A stretch of 64,000 nucleotides of DNA from Dendrolimus kikuchii (lineage: Eukaryota > Arthropoda > Insecta > Lepidoptera > Lasiocampidae). The notes beneath the pieces are model-generated. The model saw only the letters and a program-made list of their open reading frames with translations, was not told where the DNA came from and ran no database searches. Shown here in pieces: positions 32,237 through 43,671 of the stretch. Position 1 is the first letter of the stretch. The number at the start of each line of letters is the position of its first letter. The position numbers and the translations under genes are program-made. The stretch spans positions 24,660,435 through 24,724,434 of the forward strand of contig CM034389.1 of the NCBI GenBank assembly GCA_019925095.2. Reading direction: 5' to 3'.

Positions 32237-33597
32237 TTTTTTTTAGGAAATTTAATTTAAAGTATGTTGTGATTCACACGCTATTTTTATTTGTCGTTGT
32301 GCGTGACATTTTATTGGGTGTTGGTTATGTGTTGCAGTGTACCTTAGAATTAAATTATAATATTGTTTTATTGCTAATTTCTATTTCTATAATACTTATT
32401 CTAATGTGAGTATTATTACTCTTACACTGGTGTTGTGAGAATGGTGCATGTGGGGTGTGTTGCTTACTTCTATGGTTTATGCTTAAAATATATATGTATA
32501 TGTTTTTTAATATACGTATATATTTAATATTAATTATAACATATACCTAATTACTTATTATAAACTTAACTAGTGCCATTATGTCTTTGTAACCGTTTAG
32601 GTCCGGGTTTTTTACATTTATATCAAGTAGAACAAAAGAAATAAAGTAAAAAATTATTTCTAATTGATGTTTATATCGTTCATTTTCAAAATGAAAGACA
32701 GAATAATCCGCGTAGTATTATTGGCTTTAGACTACTTATGTTCTAGTATATAATTATGTTCTGACGTCCATTTTAGTAGGTATTTTCACACACAAGCACG
32801 TCTTAGATTGAAACAATGAAATGCTGTTTTGTTCTGTTTCGTTTTCAAGTGTTTTTAAGTTAAGCAGCGAGTTATTCAAGAATGATTAAATACAAGACGT
32901 AAGTGGTATTGTTAAGTAAAATATTATTTATTATCAAATAAACAATAAATAATATTAAGTTAAAATAAAACTTGCCTTTGAACAAAATTTAATTAATTAA
33001 ATCTCATCCATTGAACGCTAAATGGACCGCACGTAACTGCGGGCCCGTTTACTGACTGCATTCCATCAACAACACAACATTGAGATACTGACCGTGCGTG
33101 TTAAGGCGCTGATTACCGTGTGAAACAATCTCAAGTAAAGTAAAAAATGTCAAACATTTACCATTTGGCCCAGAAGAGGAATTTTATTATTATTAAAATA
33201 AATGTATATCCAGAAATTGTGTTGTCAGCTGTTAGTAACCTACCCTCTTTTGAAATTGAGATTTACTCTCTACATAAACTTATAGAATTAGATATATATT
33301 TTATTCAAATATTATTGTAGTACTAGTAATTTAAAAAATGACTAGTTATAGCGGGTTTTTTATTTAAATTACACTATTTTCCTTACAAATATATCTTTGC
33401 AATGCCACTTGTAATGTTATATAATTGATTTAATTCACGAGTCATCTAATTGTACCTTAACGGCACAGAAACCTCACAAGTGCCAAAAATGACTATAAAA
33501 TTTCAACTAAATGATATCATTGATGTATGTATGTATAAACGCATAAACATCAAATAAACGAACAGTCATTATAACAATTATTACATACTAGAGTTTA
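32237..33597. other. Non-coding, AT-rich
   Basis: Mostly AT-rich unique DNA. A GC-richer unique patch lies at about 33010-33120 without recognisable content. Confidence 0.4.
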
Positions 33598-34717
33598 CCC
33601 CGCGGCTCCGCCGCGCGTCAATCTCTAGTGCGTACCTCTTGTTTTAAGAGCAGGCGTTAATACAGGATATATTGTATTGTATTTTTATGTTGGTGCTATT
33701 TGCCCTCGGAAGATTTACTTCATTTTATATCGCAAACTATCCCATCTACCGGGATGAATAGTATTTATGTCCATTTTCGGTATTCAGACAGACAGATGGA
33801 GTGAAAGTCGCATTTTTTTAAAGATTATGAATTTTTATATCTATTAACTTGATAATTGGTCCCCCATACAAACTTTAATACCCTATTTCAACCCGTTCTA
33901 GTTTTATTTATATAACTAAATATTGTGTAAACTACACAAACGACCAAAACTACCAAACGTACTAAAACTACTGAAACTACCAAATTACCAACCAAAAATC
34001 CACCAACTAAAACTACCACAACTACTTAAACTACCATAACTATCAAAACTACTAAAACTACCACAACTATCAAAACTACCAAAACTACCACAACTACCAA
34101 AACTACCACAACTACCAAAACTACCACAACTATCAAAACTACCAAAACTACCACAACTACCAAAACTACCACAACTACCAAAACTATCACGACTACCAAA
34201 ACAACCGAAACTACCAAAACTACCAGCATAAACTACCGAAAATAGCAAAACTACCAACCAAAACTACCACAACTACCAAAACAACTAAACTAAACAAAAC
34301 TACCTAAACGACCAAAATAAACAAAATGACGAAAATGGCCAACCACAAATAAAAAACCTATCCTAGTTTCCGGGATAACCTTTACATAAATCTATCCCAA
34401 AATCTATCCCATTATCCGGGATAAAAGGTATCCCTTGTCCACCTGTGGTATTAAAATTACATGCATACCGAATTTCAACTAAATCGGTCCAGTACTTTTC
34501 CTGTAAAAGCATAACAAACAGAAAGACAAATATATTTTTATCCCGGAAACTATCCCATTTTTCGGGATAAAAAGTATCCTATGTTCATTCTCGGCATCGA
34601 AAATATATATATATACTGAGTTTCAGCCAAATCGGTCCAGTAGTTTTTACGTGAAAACGGAACAGACAGACAGACAGACAGACAGAGTTACTTTCGCATT
34701 TATAATATTAATAGGGA
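33598..34717 (-). mobile_element. Helitron H1, copy 1, both ends present
   Basis: On the minus strand it starts TCCCTATTAATATT preceded by host A. It ends with a GC hairpin (cgcggc gga gccgcg), a short spacer and CTAG, followed by host T. These are the Helitron termini, with A|T insertion and no target duplication. It has no Rep/helicase frame and is thus non-autonomous. A 9-bp minisatellite fills its middle. Confidence 0.8.
33945..34290. repeat. Minisatellite inside Helitron H1 copy 1
   Basis: About 35 nine-bp units of the types aaaactacc and acaactacc, partly ordered as an 18-bp pair. Gly/Ser/Phe-rich and Val-rich open frames across it (33985-34257, minus) are by-products of the repeat. 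Confidence 0.9.
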
Positions 34718-35034
34718 TTAGTTTTCCCCGTGGCTTCACCGCGTGAAAGACCCTAGGTAGTCAGCTAGCTCTATATTACTCACATGAAAACTAAATTAGA
34801 TTTTTTATATATATTAGACCGAAAAACTTTACTGTTTCTTGTTCAATTCACTAAAATAACAAAGAAACTAAGTCCATATAGTCTTAAACAATTGTCCAGC
34901 TAAATATAGAGATGAGTCGATGCCAACCTGATTTGAAGTAATACAATGAATGACTTGTTTCCTATAACAACGTATTTGTTAGTGAATTGAAAAAACGCAG
35001 CGCCATCTGTTTAGCTAATCTGTTTATTTTATGG
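34718..35034. other. Non-coding, nothing recognised
   Basis: AT-rich spacer between Helitron-type repeats. Confidence 0.4.
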
Positions 35035-35325
35035 AAACGACATCATTTATCGGAATAAAATGTATCCAAGTTTTAACTCGGGTTATATATATATATAGCC
35101 AGCACTATGTCGAGTTTCATTTATATTCGTTCAGTAGTTTAAAGAAAGATGCGATCGCAGTGGCATCTTGTTCGTTATTTTCGTCTATCCCACGGAAACC
35201 ACGTCATTTATCAGGATGAAAAGTATGCTAAGTTACACCCCGGGATATAAATATCTCTATGGCAAGTTTCAATTAAATCTGTTGAGTAGTTTTCACGTGA
35301 TACTGTAACTGACAGGCAAAAATTA
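35035..35325 (+). mobile_element. Helitron-like body fragment
   Basis: It repeats the pattern 'cgggatataaa ... caagtttcaattaaatc ... gttttcacgtgata', the block typical of lepidopteran non-autonomous Helitrons. Both termini are missing. Confidence 0.45.
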
Positions 35326-35360
35326 AAAATATTTTTCGAATGTGCTGTTCCCAAGTAGGC

Positions 35361-35566
35361 TCCAGGTGGTAGGGCATTCGCCCGACTGGATGGCTACCAC
35401 CCCTGGTGTAAAGTATGTCGCCATAGTGACCAGGTTCCAGTTTCCCTTAAGAGAGCAGCAGCGCATTTGCAGCAACTTGGTGTTGCAAATGTCCATATGC
35501 GATGGTAACCGCTTTCCATCAAGTGGGCCGTCTGCCTGTCTGCTGATCTCCTGCAATAAAAAAAAA
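35361..35566 (+). mobile_element. SINE-A copy, 5'-truncated
   Basis: Begins inside the body at tccaggtggtagggcattcg and ends ctcctgcaataaaaaaaaa. The segment between ccatag and gaccagg is deleted. Confidence 0.85.
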
Positions 35567-35723
35567 GGCCCCTTGATTTTCTTTACATTTTTAATACATA
35601 ATAATATAATATTTAATACATTTGTACAAACTCGAACCATTTACAGATTTATTATACTATAGATTATGTAGCCAATAAATAATTAATACTTATATCTGCT
35701 AAAGTGTCATTTTTATTATTAAA

Positions 35724-36098
35724 CTAGCTGACCCGGCAAACTTCGCACCGCCTCAGAATCAATAAATAATAAATTTGAATGATAATTGCAGAAAGTTTCA
35801 ACTTTAGTAAAAAAATGTGGTCAAAACGTTTGACATTCAAAACAAAAAAAAAACAATTTAATTTGATTTCTGAACGACGGGACGAATATCAAATGTTTGA
35901 CAGGTAGGAATAGTTTCTAAGGGAAAGCGAAATTGTTGTTTTTACTATATTTCCAGCATTTCTTTCATATTTACTCACCTTTTAAACCTTCCCTGGACTT
36001 CCACAAATAATTCAAAACCAAAATTAGCCAAATCAGTCCAGCCGTTCTCGAGTTTTAGCGAAACTAACGAATAGCAATAGAATTTTTATATATATAGA
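35724..36098 (-). mobile_element. Short Helitron-like element H4 (375 bp)
   Basis: On the minus strand it starts TCTATATATATAAAAATT after host A and ends gccgggtcagCTAG before host T. The interior has the familiar ggctggactgatttggct block. The right end has the conserved ctagctgacccggcaaac seen in lepidopteran genomes. Non-coding. Confidence 0.65.
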
Positions 36099-36150
36099 TA
36101 TGGCCTTTGTGTTGTTACATTTATTTAAGAAGCACATATACATAAATAAA

Positions 36151-36543
36151 TTAAGAGATACAGTGTAAAGTTTTTCCATAAGAGAATAAGACAAAATACG
36201 GTTGCCAGGGCCTTAATATTGGTGATTCATGGCAAGTCCCAACGCTAGTGTTAGATACACTCGCTTGCATTCTAACAGCACTATACACGGCTTGTATACT
36301 CGGAGCTGAACTATTGTTTTCCAACTGCAGCACTGTGTATCTAAAAGGCTTATGCACGTGTGTTTTACGAAGACACAGTGTATAACAATGTCGAAGATTG
36401 GAAGTTGGAATAGAGGCACTATATTTCTTGTCTGCGAATTGCATATTGTACAGTTGTTCGCATTCTTGTAGGCGAGAAGTAGCATAGATATTACGTAGTT
36501 TTAAACATAAACAATCGCCACTATTCTTTTTTCTCTTCTGTGA
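36151..36543 (-). other. Unidentified open frame
   Basis: About 131 codons are open on the minus strand from after a TAA near 36545 to a stop at 36151. They include the words YNMQFADKKYSASIPT and VLQLENNSSAPS. I recognise no family. A second frame over the same DNA is also long, so it may be chance. There is no clear promoter. An acceptor-like ctacttctcgcctacaag lies in the minus-strand reading around 36465-36485. Confidence 0.15.
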
Positions 36544-36721
36544 TTATTTCTAATTTATTTACAAGATCTTACCGAGTAGTAGCTAATAATATCAATTTAC
36601 TTTATAGTTGTACAGGGATTAAAGACATTTTGGGCCCGTTTACCACGCGAAAGCGAATTACTAATGGGTTGAATGTTATTTAATAATGACGTAATTAAAA
36701 TTGTGATACAATTCGGGTACA

Positions 36722-36975
36722 AACAGGCTGACGGCCCAACTGTGGTGGAAAGTGATTACCGTCGCCTATAAACATTTGCAACACTAAAGGTGCTACCAAT
36801 GTGCTGCCGGGCTCGTAGATGGGGCTGGATCCTGGCCACTAATGCCGGAACACAACTCAAGGTTTTTAGGCGGCATACTCTAGACCAGGAGTGGTAGGCA
36901 TCCAGATGGGCTAAAGCCCTACCACCTGGCTGTGGGTGGTTTTGTCGCCTCTTACAACAGGCAGCCGGACCGCAG
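36722..36975 (-). mobile_element. SINE-A copy, 5'-truncated
   Basis: Tail and body are recognisable with more substitutions than other copies. The head after the gcagccggaccgcagg block is missing. Confidence 0.75.
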
Positions 36976-37180
36976 GTGTTGTGGTCGTTGTAGAGAGATA
37001 TAATTATTTTAAATAGAAATATCCTGCTTTTTGTGTTATTTCAAATAAATAAACATAATAACTAAAAAAAAAAAAAAACAACAATGGATATTTATACGTG
37101 CATTTCTCTCATAATTTTCACTCGACAAAAAACAGTTTGACATAAAAAGTAAAATCACATTCAAAATTATGATTCTGTAG

Positions 37181-37219
37181 CAGCAGGAATTTGTATTCTT
37201 TCTCCTTTCCTGCACGGAT
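37181..37219 (-). mobile_element. SINE-A head fragment
   Basis: gtattctttctcctttcctg followed by cacggat is the reverse of the SINE-A head; the rest is absent. Confidence 0.6.
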
Positions 37220-37234
37220 AAAAATAAACATATT

Positions 37235-37560
37235 TGCCAGGTGGTAGGGCTTTTCCCGTCAGGATGTTACAATCCCTGGTGTAGTGTGTCGCCATAACAA
37301 TCCTTTTTTTTAACGAGGGGAAATTTGATTGAGGACAAGCCTCCGCAGGGGAAACGCGGTGGAGGCGTGTGGCAATCGCCACGTTGGTGTGGCACTAACA
37401 CCACTGAAGAAGTGTTATTGCCCCACCCGAATAAATAAATATCGGATACCCGCTAAAACCCCTCGGTGTTCCGTCCTTTGTTTTCATGCCAAGGCCACAA
37501 GTAGAAGGCCTTGTCATCCCGCAGGCCCTTAACAACCCTGAGTTGTATTCCAGCATCAGT
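37235..37560 (+). mobile_element. SINE-A fragment split by a nested retroposon
   Basis: It runs from gccaggtggtagggc to gccataacaa (37300) and resumes at aacaaccctgagttg (37531) up to ccagcatcag. The inserted piece is at 37301-37529. Confidence 0.7.
37301..37529 (-). mobile_element. Nested poly(A) retroposon
   Basis: The insert starts with a T-run followed by aacgaggggaaa, so it is a poly(A)-tailed element in minus orientation. taacaa is repeated at both borders (37295-37300 and 37530-37535) as target duplication. Words such as gaaacgcggtggaggcgtgt are familiar from a lepidopteran retroposon family that I cannot name. Confidence 0.65.
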
Positions 37561-37564
37561 TTTT

Positions 37565-37890
37565 ATCCGTGCAGGAAGGGAGAAAGAATACAATTTCCTG
37601 CGGCCCGGCGGCCTGTCGTAAGAGGCGACTAAACAACCCGCAGCCAGGTGGTAGGTAGGGTATTTGCTCGACTGGATGGCGACCACCCCTGGTCTAGAGT
37701 ATGCCGCCATAACAACCTTGTGTTGTGTTCCGGCATTAGTGACCAGGTTCCAGTCTCCTTTAAGAGAGCAGCAGCGCATTTCTAGCACCTTTGGTGTTGC
37801 AAATGTCCAGAGGCGATGGTAACCGCTTTCTATCAAGTGGGCCGTCGTCTGCCTGTCTGCTGAACTCCTGCAATAAAAAAAATAAAAAAA
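37565..37890 (+). mobile_element. SINE-A copy, full length
   Basis: Complete from atccgtgcaggaaggg to an A-rich tail. It has a small duplication (gtaggtaggg) and one in the tail (gtcgtc). It abuts the preceding SINE-A fragment. Confidence 0.85.
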
Positions 37891-37929
37891 TCAGTGTCTA
37901 GGTTCTACTCCCCCCTTCTAAGTCAGTAC

Positions 37930-38029
37930 ATCGTAGCACCTTTGGTGTTGCAAATGTCCATAGGCGAAGGTAACTGCTTACCATCAGGTGGTTCGTCAGC
38001 CTGTTAGCTGTACTCCAACAATAAAGAAC
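37930..38029 (+). mobile_element. SINE-A 3' fragment
   Basis: Contains cgtagcacctttggtgttgc through the tail ctccaacaataaag. Confidence 0.75.
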
Positions 38030-38151
38030 AATCTTTCATGTTACCGTGGAAGACGAACATTTACTATAATGACAATTGCCTATTAAAAAATGTACTTCTG
38101 AATGCCTCCTAATACTACATAAATAATATACTGGTATATAATGCAATATGC

Positions 38152-38742
38152 CATTTCGTTTCTCATATTCTGAAAGTGCACTTGGAATTGCGTAATCACA
38201 GGGACGAAAACAGCACTTTTCGTCCCTAGGAATCGATTCTCCCTGCTGTCAAAAATTTAGAAAACTATGCGAACCATAGATAATGACATGCGACTCATGT
38301 CCCAACTATTTTTATAGCCACTGTTAAATCGTGGCATAATTTGTAATAAAAAAATATCAATCATTTTGTAACATTATTTTATACTTATAAATTACTTTTT
38401 AAACATACTGAAAGTCTTACTTTACGTAAATTTGAGCTAAATGTTTACAATCATCAGTGACAAAAAAATACTGCCTGATAGAATGCCACAGAAAAATAAT
38501 TACTTGACGTTTCATATGTTACATACGTGGTGACGTTTCATCAGATTTAAATATGGATTTAACGCCTGATTTTATTAGACAAGTATTTGTTTGAGAATCT
38601 AATCAGTTTTTGATTTACTTTCCTCACATTCGAAAAGAAAAGTAGAGTGTTAATCTCGGATGAAAGGCCTCTTTAGGCACTCGAATTATTAAATCATCTC
38701 GTGCCTAAATAGGTCACTTTCACCACTCGTGTAACAATCTAC
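38152..38742 (+). repeat. Dispersed repeat D, copy 2 (uninterrupted)
   Basis: About 590 bp from ccatttcgtttctcatattc to cgtgtaacaatctac. It preserves the empty site (agatttaaatatgg) for the SINE-C found in copy 1. Confidence 0.75.
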
Positions 38743-39134
38743 TACTCCTCTCTTTTGCTTTGGCGTTTTTATTTTTCTTCTAAAATAATGTATTCTTTTA
38801 AAAATCATTCATTAATTGAAAAGTGTCCATAAGGTGCTCATAAATCTAGTATACATAAACCAGACCAGCAAGTGTGTTGAGATAGTAAACCGCCTTTGAC
38901 GTGCACACGTCGCCTGAGATTGGCAAACTGAAATCAGGTTCTGTGGCCCGTGAAAATGTATTGGCGTGGTTCGCTTAAATTATGTGTAATCAATCGAGTA
39001 AGCGATTTTGCGAGATTGGTCTCTTAAGTGCTTAGTGTTTGTGTTGTTTCACAAAGGACTGGGAGTGTAATACAAGAATAGACATTATATTGCTGATACT
39101 ATACATACCATAGATTACTACTATACACATATAC
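38743..39134. other. Non-coding, nothing recognised
   Basis: Unique sequence with no supported feature. Confidence 0.4.
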
Positions 39135-39330
39135 ATACTATAAGATTAGGCTCCCATAGAGTAAATAATAATCATAAACAAAATTTGAAATTAAAAAGTT
39201 AGGGCTAGGCTATATAATAACTTTAACATTACTCATTGACATAACACAACTTTGCCTTCCGTGGCCGAAACGTCGAATAATCAAATAAAATGCCGCGCTT
39301 AAAACCGTTTAAACGTAGTTTTAATTAACT
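39135..39330 (+). mobile_element. PLE-type 3' region, copy with hairpin deleted
   Basis: Matches 8395-8630 (taggctcccatagag, gtggccgaaacgtcg, ccgcgcttaaaaccgttt). The left arm of the hammerhead-like hairpin is lost. Confidence 0.6.
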
Positions 39331-39514
39331 ATACATAATATTAAGCCTCTGAACCGTAGGGGCGGAAAGAGAACTGAGATATCTACACCCTGCTATCTTA
39401 GCCCTAAAGCCAGTGGTGAAACTATTCTGAGGTCCGTGGTAAATGCCTCAGTTAGGGCTCTCATATAAATGAACTTCCAGAACAAACAGACAGGAGAAAA
39501 AAATATCTATCGTT

Positions 39515-39605
39515 CTCGTCATCGTTTATATAATCTATTCCAGCTGTTTCTTTTAAATAGCTTGAATGTACAGACACGGCATATTTAGAATTTTATAATA
39601 TTAGA
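39515..39605. repeat. Dispersed repeat G, copy 2
   Basis: cgtttatataatctattcca and aatgtacagacacggcatat match 4135-4245. Confidence 0.55.
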
Positions 39606-40469
39606 GATTTACACGTCGGAGACCGGTCTGCACTTTTCTCCTCAGACGAAAACTACCGATCGGAATTATAAGTTGTGTAGAACTGTACTAGTTACGTTCT
39701 TACCGGGGGATTATCATGCCTTAGTCTTCTTCCATGTTGTAACTAATTTTTTCTTTGCTTCACTAGCAACATCGAAAGTTAGAGAAAAAATAATTATAAT
39801 TAAAATGAGTGCAATATGTGTCTTAAGGTCCTTGAAGCAAATATAGCAAATAGCATACGTTTGTTGAAGACTAGAACTTAGTGCTTATGTAATATAATTG
39901 CAGAACAATGTTTGAAATAATCGCTTCCGTTTACAAGTGACTAAATTTCCATGTGTATGTTTGCTATTTCAAGGATGAGAACCATTGTGTTATGAATATG
40001 CATAAAGAGATATTTCAAATTCCCTCCACGTACTACGTTAGGTACGGAGCGTACTCTTTTGGATCGCTCGTATTATTAAATATACATAACATTTCGTTTA
40101 TCGAATGTTGAGACAGAATTTATTAGTGTGTTGGACGTCCATAGACGATGTTAATATCTGACCATATATGCTAAATCTTCCTCTTTTGAGACTTTCAGTA
40201 TGTTTAAAATGTAAGCTTTAAATTCTGAAATGATAGTAATTTAGGAACAATGTATACCAAACAGACACTACGTGGTAACAAATCTAACAAAATTATACCC
40301 ATAATAAAAAAAATGTCTTCCATCAATTTGACTACCATGTTACACGTATGTTTAGTAGACTTGATTCTAATAATTTAAATAAGAGGTGTGATAGGTGTAA
40401 ATTTTTTCTACTACATATTATTTATACTATTCTTCAACTAGTGTTAAGTGCCTTTAATAATGCTTAATT
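39606..40469. other. Non-coding, nothing recognised
   Basis: AT-rich; no supported feature. Confidence 0.4.
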
Positions 40470-40765
40470 TTACAAGCTTTTATTTAACTTGCAATGGAAT
40501 GTATCTATGTATGTATGTAAGTTCGGGTGGAATCTTGCAAGTTAAATTTGACAAACTTCTCGTTTTCCGATTGGGCTGAAATTTTACACGCATATGTATA
40601 TCACGTGTCAATGCAATAATATGGTACCATGGAGCTGATGATGCAGTCGGAAGGTGGCCATAGGAACTTCTGTACTAAACAAGATAGACCTGTCGTATTT
40701 GGGCTCGTTTTACTTGTTTTGGCTAGCACTCTGCTGCTACATGATATCCAGGACCTCAAAAGTTT
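40470..40765 (+). repeat. Dispersed repeat M
   Basis: A 13-bp inverted pair, atttaacttgcaa/ttgcaagttaaat, near its left end is followed by gattgggctgaaattttaca, ggtaccatggagctgatgat and aggtggccataggaactt. I know this family from lepidopteran genomes but not its class. The open frame at 40629-40862 is a by-product. Confidence 0.55.
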
Positions 40766-41479
40766 TTTTTTACAAACCTTTTTATTTATTTTATCAATAC
40801 TATCATCTGAAACATTATTACGCCAAAGTAGGTACTGTAACGACCAGTGGTTTCGGAGCTGACCGGGATCTTCAATAAGAGACTAGGTTTAGGATTTAAG
40901 CTTATATTAGCAATCAGGAGAGTTTTACATTCATGTGTTCCGCTCGCGGCCCGATACAGTTCTGTCCTCGATTGTTTTGGGAGGCGTTCTACGTTTCTAT
41001 TTCAAATAATTATATTTGTTAATATATATGACAACTAAAGAGGTTAGTCGTTACAGTATCTACGTTTTATTTAGTATGTTACTATGTCTTCGTTTGTATA
41101 ATTTCCCTCTCTCTCGCTCTTGAGCGATTAGTATTACCGGGTGGTTTTTTAGTGTTGCAGTTTCAATCCTTCGATATTTATCATTTTTTCCAAAATATTT
41201 TCTCTGATTATTTCGTATATTTCGATGTGTTTTATTATGCCCCTGTCGTATGTTACTATGTCTCTATGTTGTTTTAATAGTAGTTTTTTGTAGTATTCCC
41301 GTCTGACATACACATTAATATTTGGGCTATCAATCCACTCTAGTGCCACAAGCACACAACTGATACTAAAATCCATCTTGACTTCCTCTCTCTCCAAACT
41401 TGCATGTCGGTTAAATTAACGACTCAAACAGTTACATGACATCTCGCAACACATACTGTTATAATCGCATTTCTGCAGC
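40766..41479. other. Non-coding, nothing recognised
   Basis: No repeat recognised. The 82-codon frame at 41149-41397 on the minus strand has no family resemblance. Confidence 0.35.
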
Positions 41480-41700
41480 AACCAAGTTGCCGCGTTCCCT
41501 AACTTTCCGGTCATTACGATTCATCTCGGCAGCCGAGCTGTGCGCGTTGGCGAGAAGACTAGCGGCAAACAGCGGCGAATTTGCACGTTTCGGCGAAAAG
41601 TTGGCGTCGACGGCCAAGTTTATCTGTCGCCTCAGACGGAGCAGCTGATTTATTGCCTGCACGACAAACGATAAGGGAATTTTCCACGAGGAAGGCCGTT
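41480..41700. other. GC-richer unique island
   Basis: A block of about 50% GC (cgttggcgagaagactagcg, cgacggccaagtttatctg) in AT-rich DNA, with short open frames on both strands and no repeat match in the window. It could be a cis-regulatory element or untranslated exon; unproven. Confidence 0.3.
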
Positions 41701-41924
41701 GAAGGCATGAACGTTAAGTGAATTAAAAATTGTTCCAAGAACATTCATCTCTTACGCGTTTGAAGAGTGATGTAGAGTGATAGTTCTTTGATATATGTAT
41801 GAATTGTTCTTGTTGAAAGTTTTCTAGTATTGCGGCTGGCGTTTCTACTAATAGTATCTGATATTGAAAGATTTTATTTCTTAAACAGGTAATTAATTAG
41901 GTACTACTAATGGATGAAAGTAAT

Positions 41925-42243
41925 TTTAATTTCTCGGATCCGATCCGAAACTCATATTTATTTGCGATACTATCACTCCCATATCCTATCTGTTTGTTAT
42001 ACTTTTAAGAAAAAATCACTTACTGATTTTGCTGAAATTTGGTATGTGTTTAGTCATAATTCGAAGAATGGACAGGATACTTTTTATACTGCAAAATGGG
42101 ATAGTTTCTGGAATAACATGAAGTAAATAGTTTGTAATTTAACTTTTTTTTAAATTTGCTCTCAATATACTATAAGATCCATTTGACACGCAAAATAGGA
42201 TGGCTTCCGCGGGATATGGGCGGACGAAGCCGTAGCGTAATCC
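41925..42243 (+). mobile_element. Helitron-like body fragment
   Basis: It has the block order of the family (tctgtttgttatac, tttgctgaaatttggtatg, caaaatgggatagtttctgg, gggcggacgaagcc). Terminal CTAG is not seen. Confidence 0.45.
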
Positions 42244-42306
42244 CTACATAATAAATCAATATATTCTAAAATAACATTACTATGTACTATGAATTATGAG
42301 TACTTT

Positions 42307-42370
<64 letters not shown>
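42307..42370. repeat. (TA)n microsatellite
   Basis: About 31 TA units ending exactly at the 5' end of Helitron H1 copy 2. The tract continues at 43403-43424. Confidence 0.95.
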
Positions 42371-42375
<5 letters not shown>

Positions 42376-43402
42376 ATAAATATTATAAATGCGAAAGTAA
42401 CTCTGTCTGTCTGTCTGTCTGTCTGTTCCGTTTTCACGTAAAAACTACTGGACCGATTTGGCTGAAACTCAGTATATATATATTTTCGATGCCGAGAATG
42501 AACATAGGATACTTTTTATCCCGAAAAATGGGATAGTTTCCGGGATAAAAGTATATTTGTCTCTCTGTTTGTTATCCTTTTACGGAAAGACTTTTGGACC
42601 GATTTGACTGATACTCGGTACATATGTAATTTGAATACCGAGGGTGGACAAGGGATATTTTTCATCCCGGATAATGGGATAGATTTTGGGATAGATTTAT
42701 GTAAAGATTATCCCAAAAGTGGGACTGGCTTTGGTTGGTTTTGTGATTTGCAATTTTCATCATTTTGGTTATTTTGCCCTTTTGCTCTTTTGCTCTTTTG
42801 CCCTTTTGCCCTTTTGCCCTTTTGCCCTTTTGCCCTTTTGCCCTTTTGCCCTTTTGCCCTTTTGCCCTTTTGCCCTTTTGCCCTTTTGCCCTCTTCGACT
42901 CTTTTTTGTCCTTTTTGTCCATGTTGCTCTTTTTGTCCTTTTTGCTGATTTTGTCCTTTTTGTCTTTTTTGTAGTTTTCATTGACGGGGTATAGATAAAT
43001 AAAACTAGGACTGTTTGTAATAGAGGATGAAAGTTTGGATGAGACCAATCATTTCTCAAGTTCATAGATATAAAAATGCATAGTCTATAAAAATGCGATA
43101 GTAACTCGATATGTCTTTCTGTTAAGTTTTCGGAAAACACTGGGAATACTGGATCGTTTTTATTGTAATTTTGTTTAAATGTAGTTTTAATGCCGAAAAT
43201 GGACATATATACTCATGCCAGGAGATCGGCATGAGAATATATCAAGCATCGAGTTTGCGATATAAAATGAAGTGAATTTTTCGGGTGCAAATGGCACTAA
43301 CATAAAAAAGGTGTACATTGTAACCTGTATTAAGGCCTGCTCTTTAAACAAGAAGCAGAAACTAGAGGTTAACCCGCGGCGCAGCCGCGGGGTAAACTCT
43401 AG
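42371..43402 (+). mobile_element. Helitron H1, copy 2, both ends present
   Basis: It starts TCCCTATAAATATTATAAAT after host A. It ends with an 8-bp-stem hairpin (cccgcggc gca gccgcggg, 43373-43391), seven bases and CTAG (43399-43402) before host T. 1032 bp, non-coding. It split a (TA)n tract on insertion. An 8-bp minisatellite occupies the position held by the 9-bp array in copy 1. Confidence 0.85.
42772..42975. repeat. Minisatellite inside Helitron H1 copy 2
   Basis: About 14 regular units of cccttttg followed by irregular 9-10-mers (tttttgtcc). Overlapping open frames rich in PFALL or KGQK (42604-43206) are artefacts of the array. Confidence 0.9.
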
Positions 43403-43671
43403 TATATATATATATATATATATATGAGGGGGTGGTGCGTGTGGTTGTTGAAAATTTGTCTCGCTTTGAATAAAACAGATCTTCGAATAATAAACACTTT
43501 AAATCTTCTGAATACACCTTTAAAAAACACCTTGAAAACGACTTAGTCTCACACACGCAAAGTACCACCACCCTCTTACGCTTTCGACTAACGACTGCCA
43601 TCTCACCATTCATTCAATCTACACTTGCGTTCCGTTACACACCAAACATTCTTAGCATTCCTATATATATA

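Noticed and set aside
33985..34257. Gly/Ser/Phe-rich (and Val-rich) protein frames
   Set aside because: They are translations of a 9-bp minisatellite inside a Helitron, open in several frames because the unit is a multiple of three.
42307..42370. CRISPR-like or satellite array
   Set aside because: A simple (TA)n microsatellite; no spacers. CRISPR is not expected in an animal genome and no array with spacers was seen anywhere.
42604..43206. Repetitive PFALL / KGQK proteins on both strands
   Set aside because: Products of the 8-bp array in Helitron H1 copy 2; all frames are open across the array.
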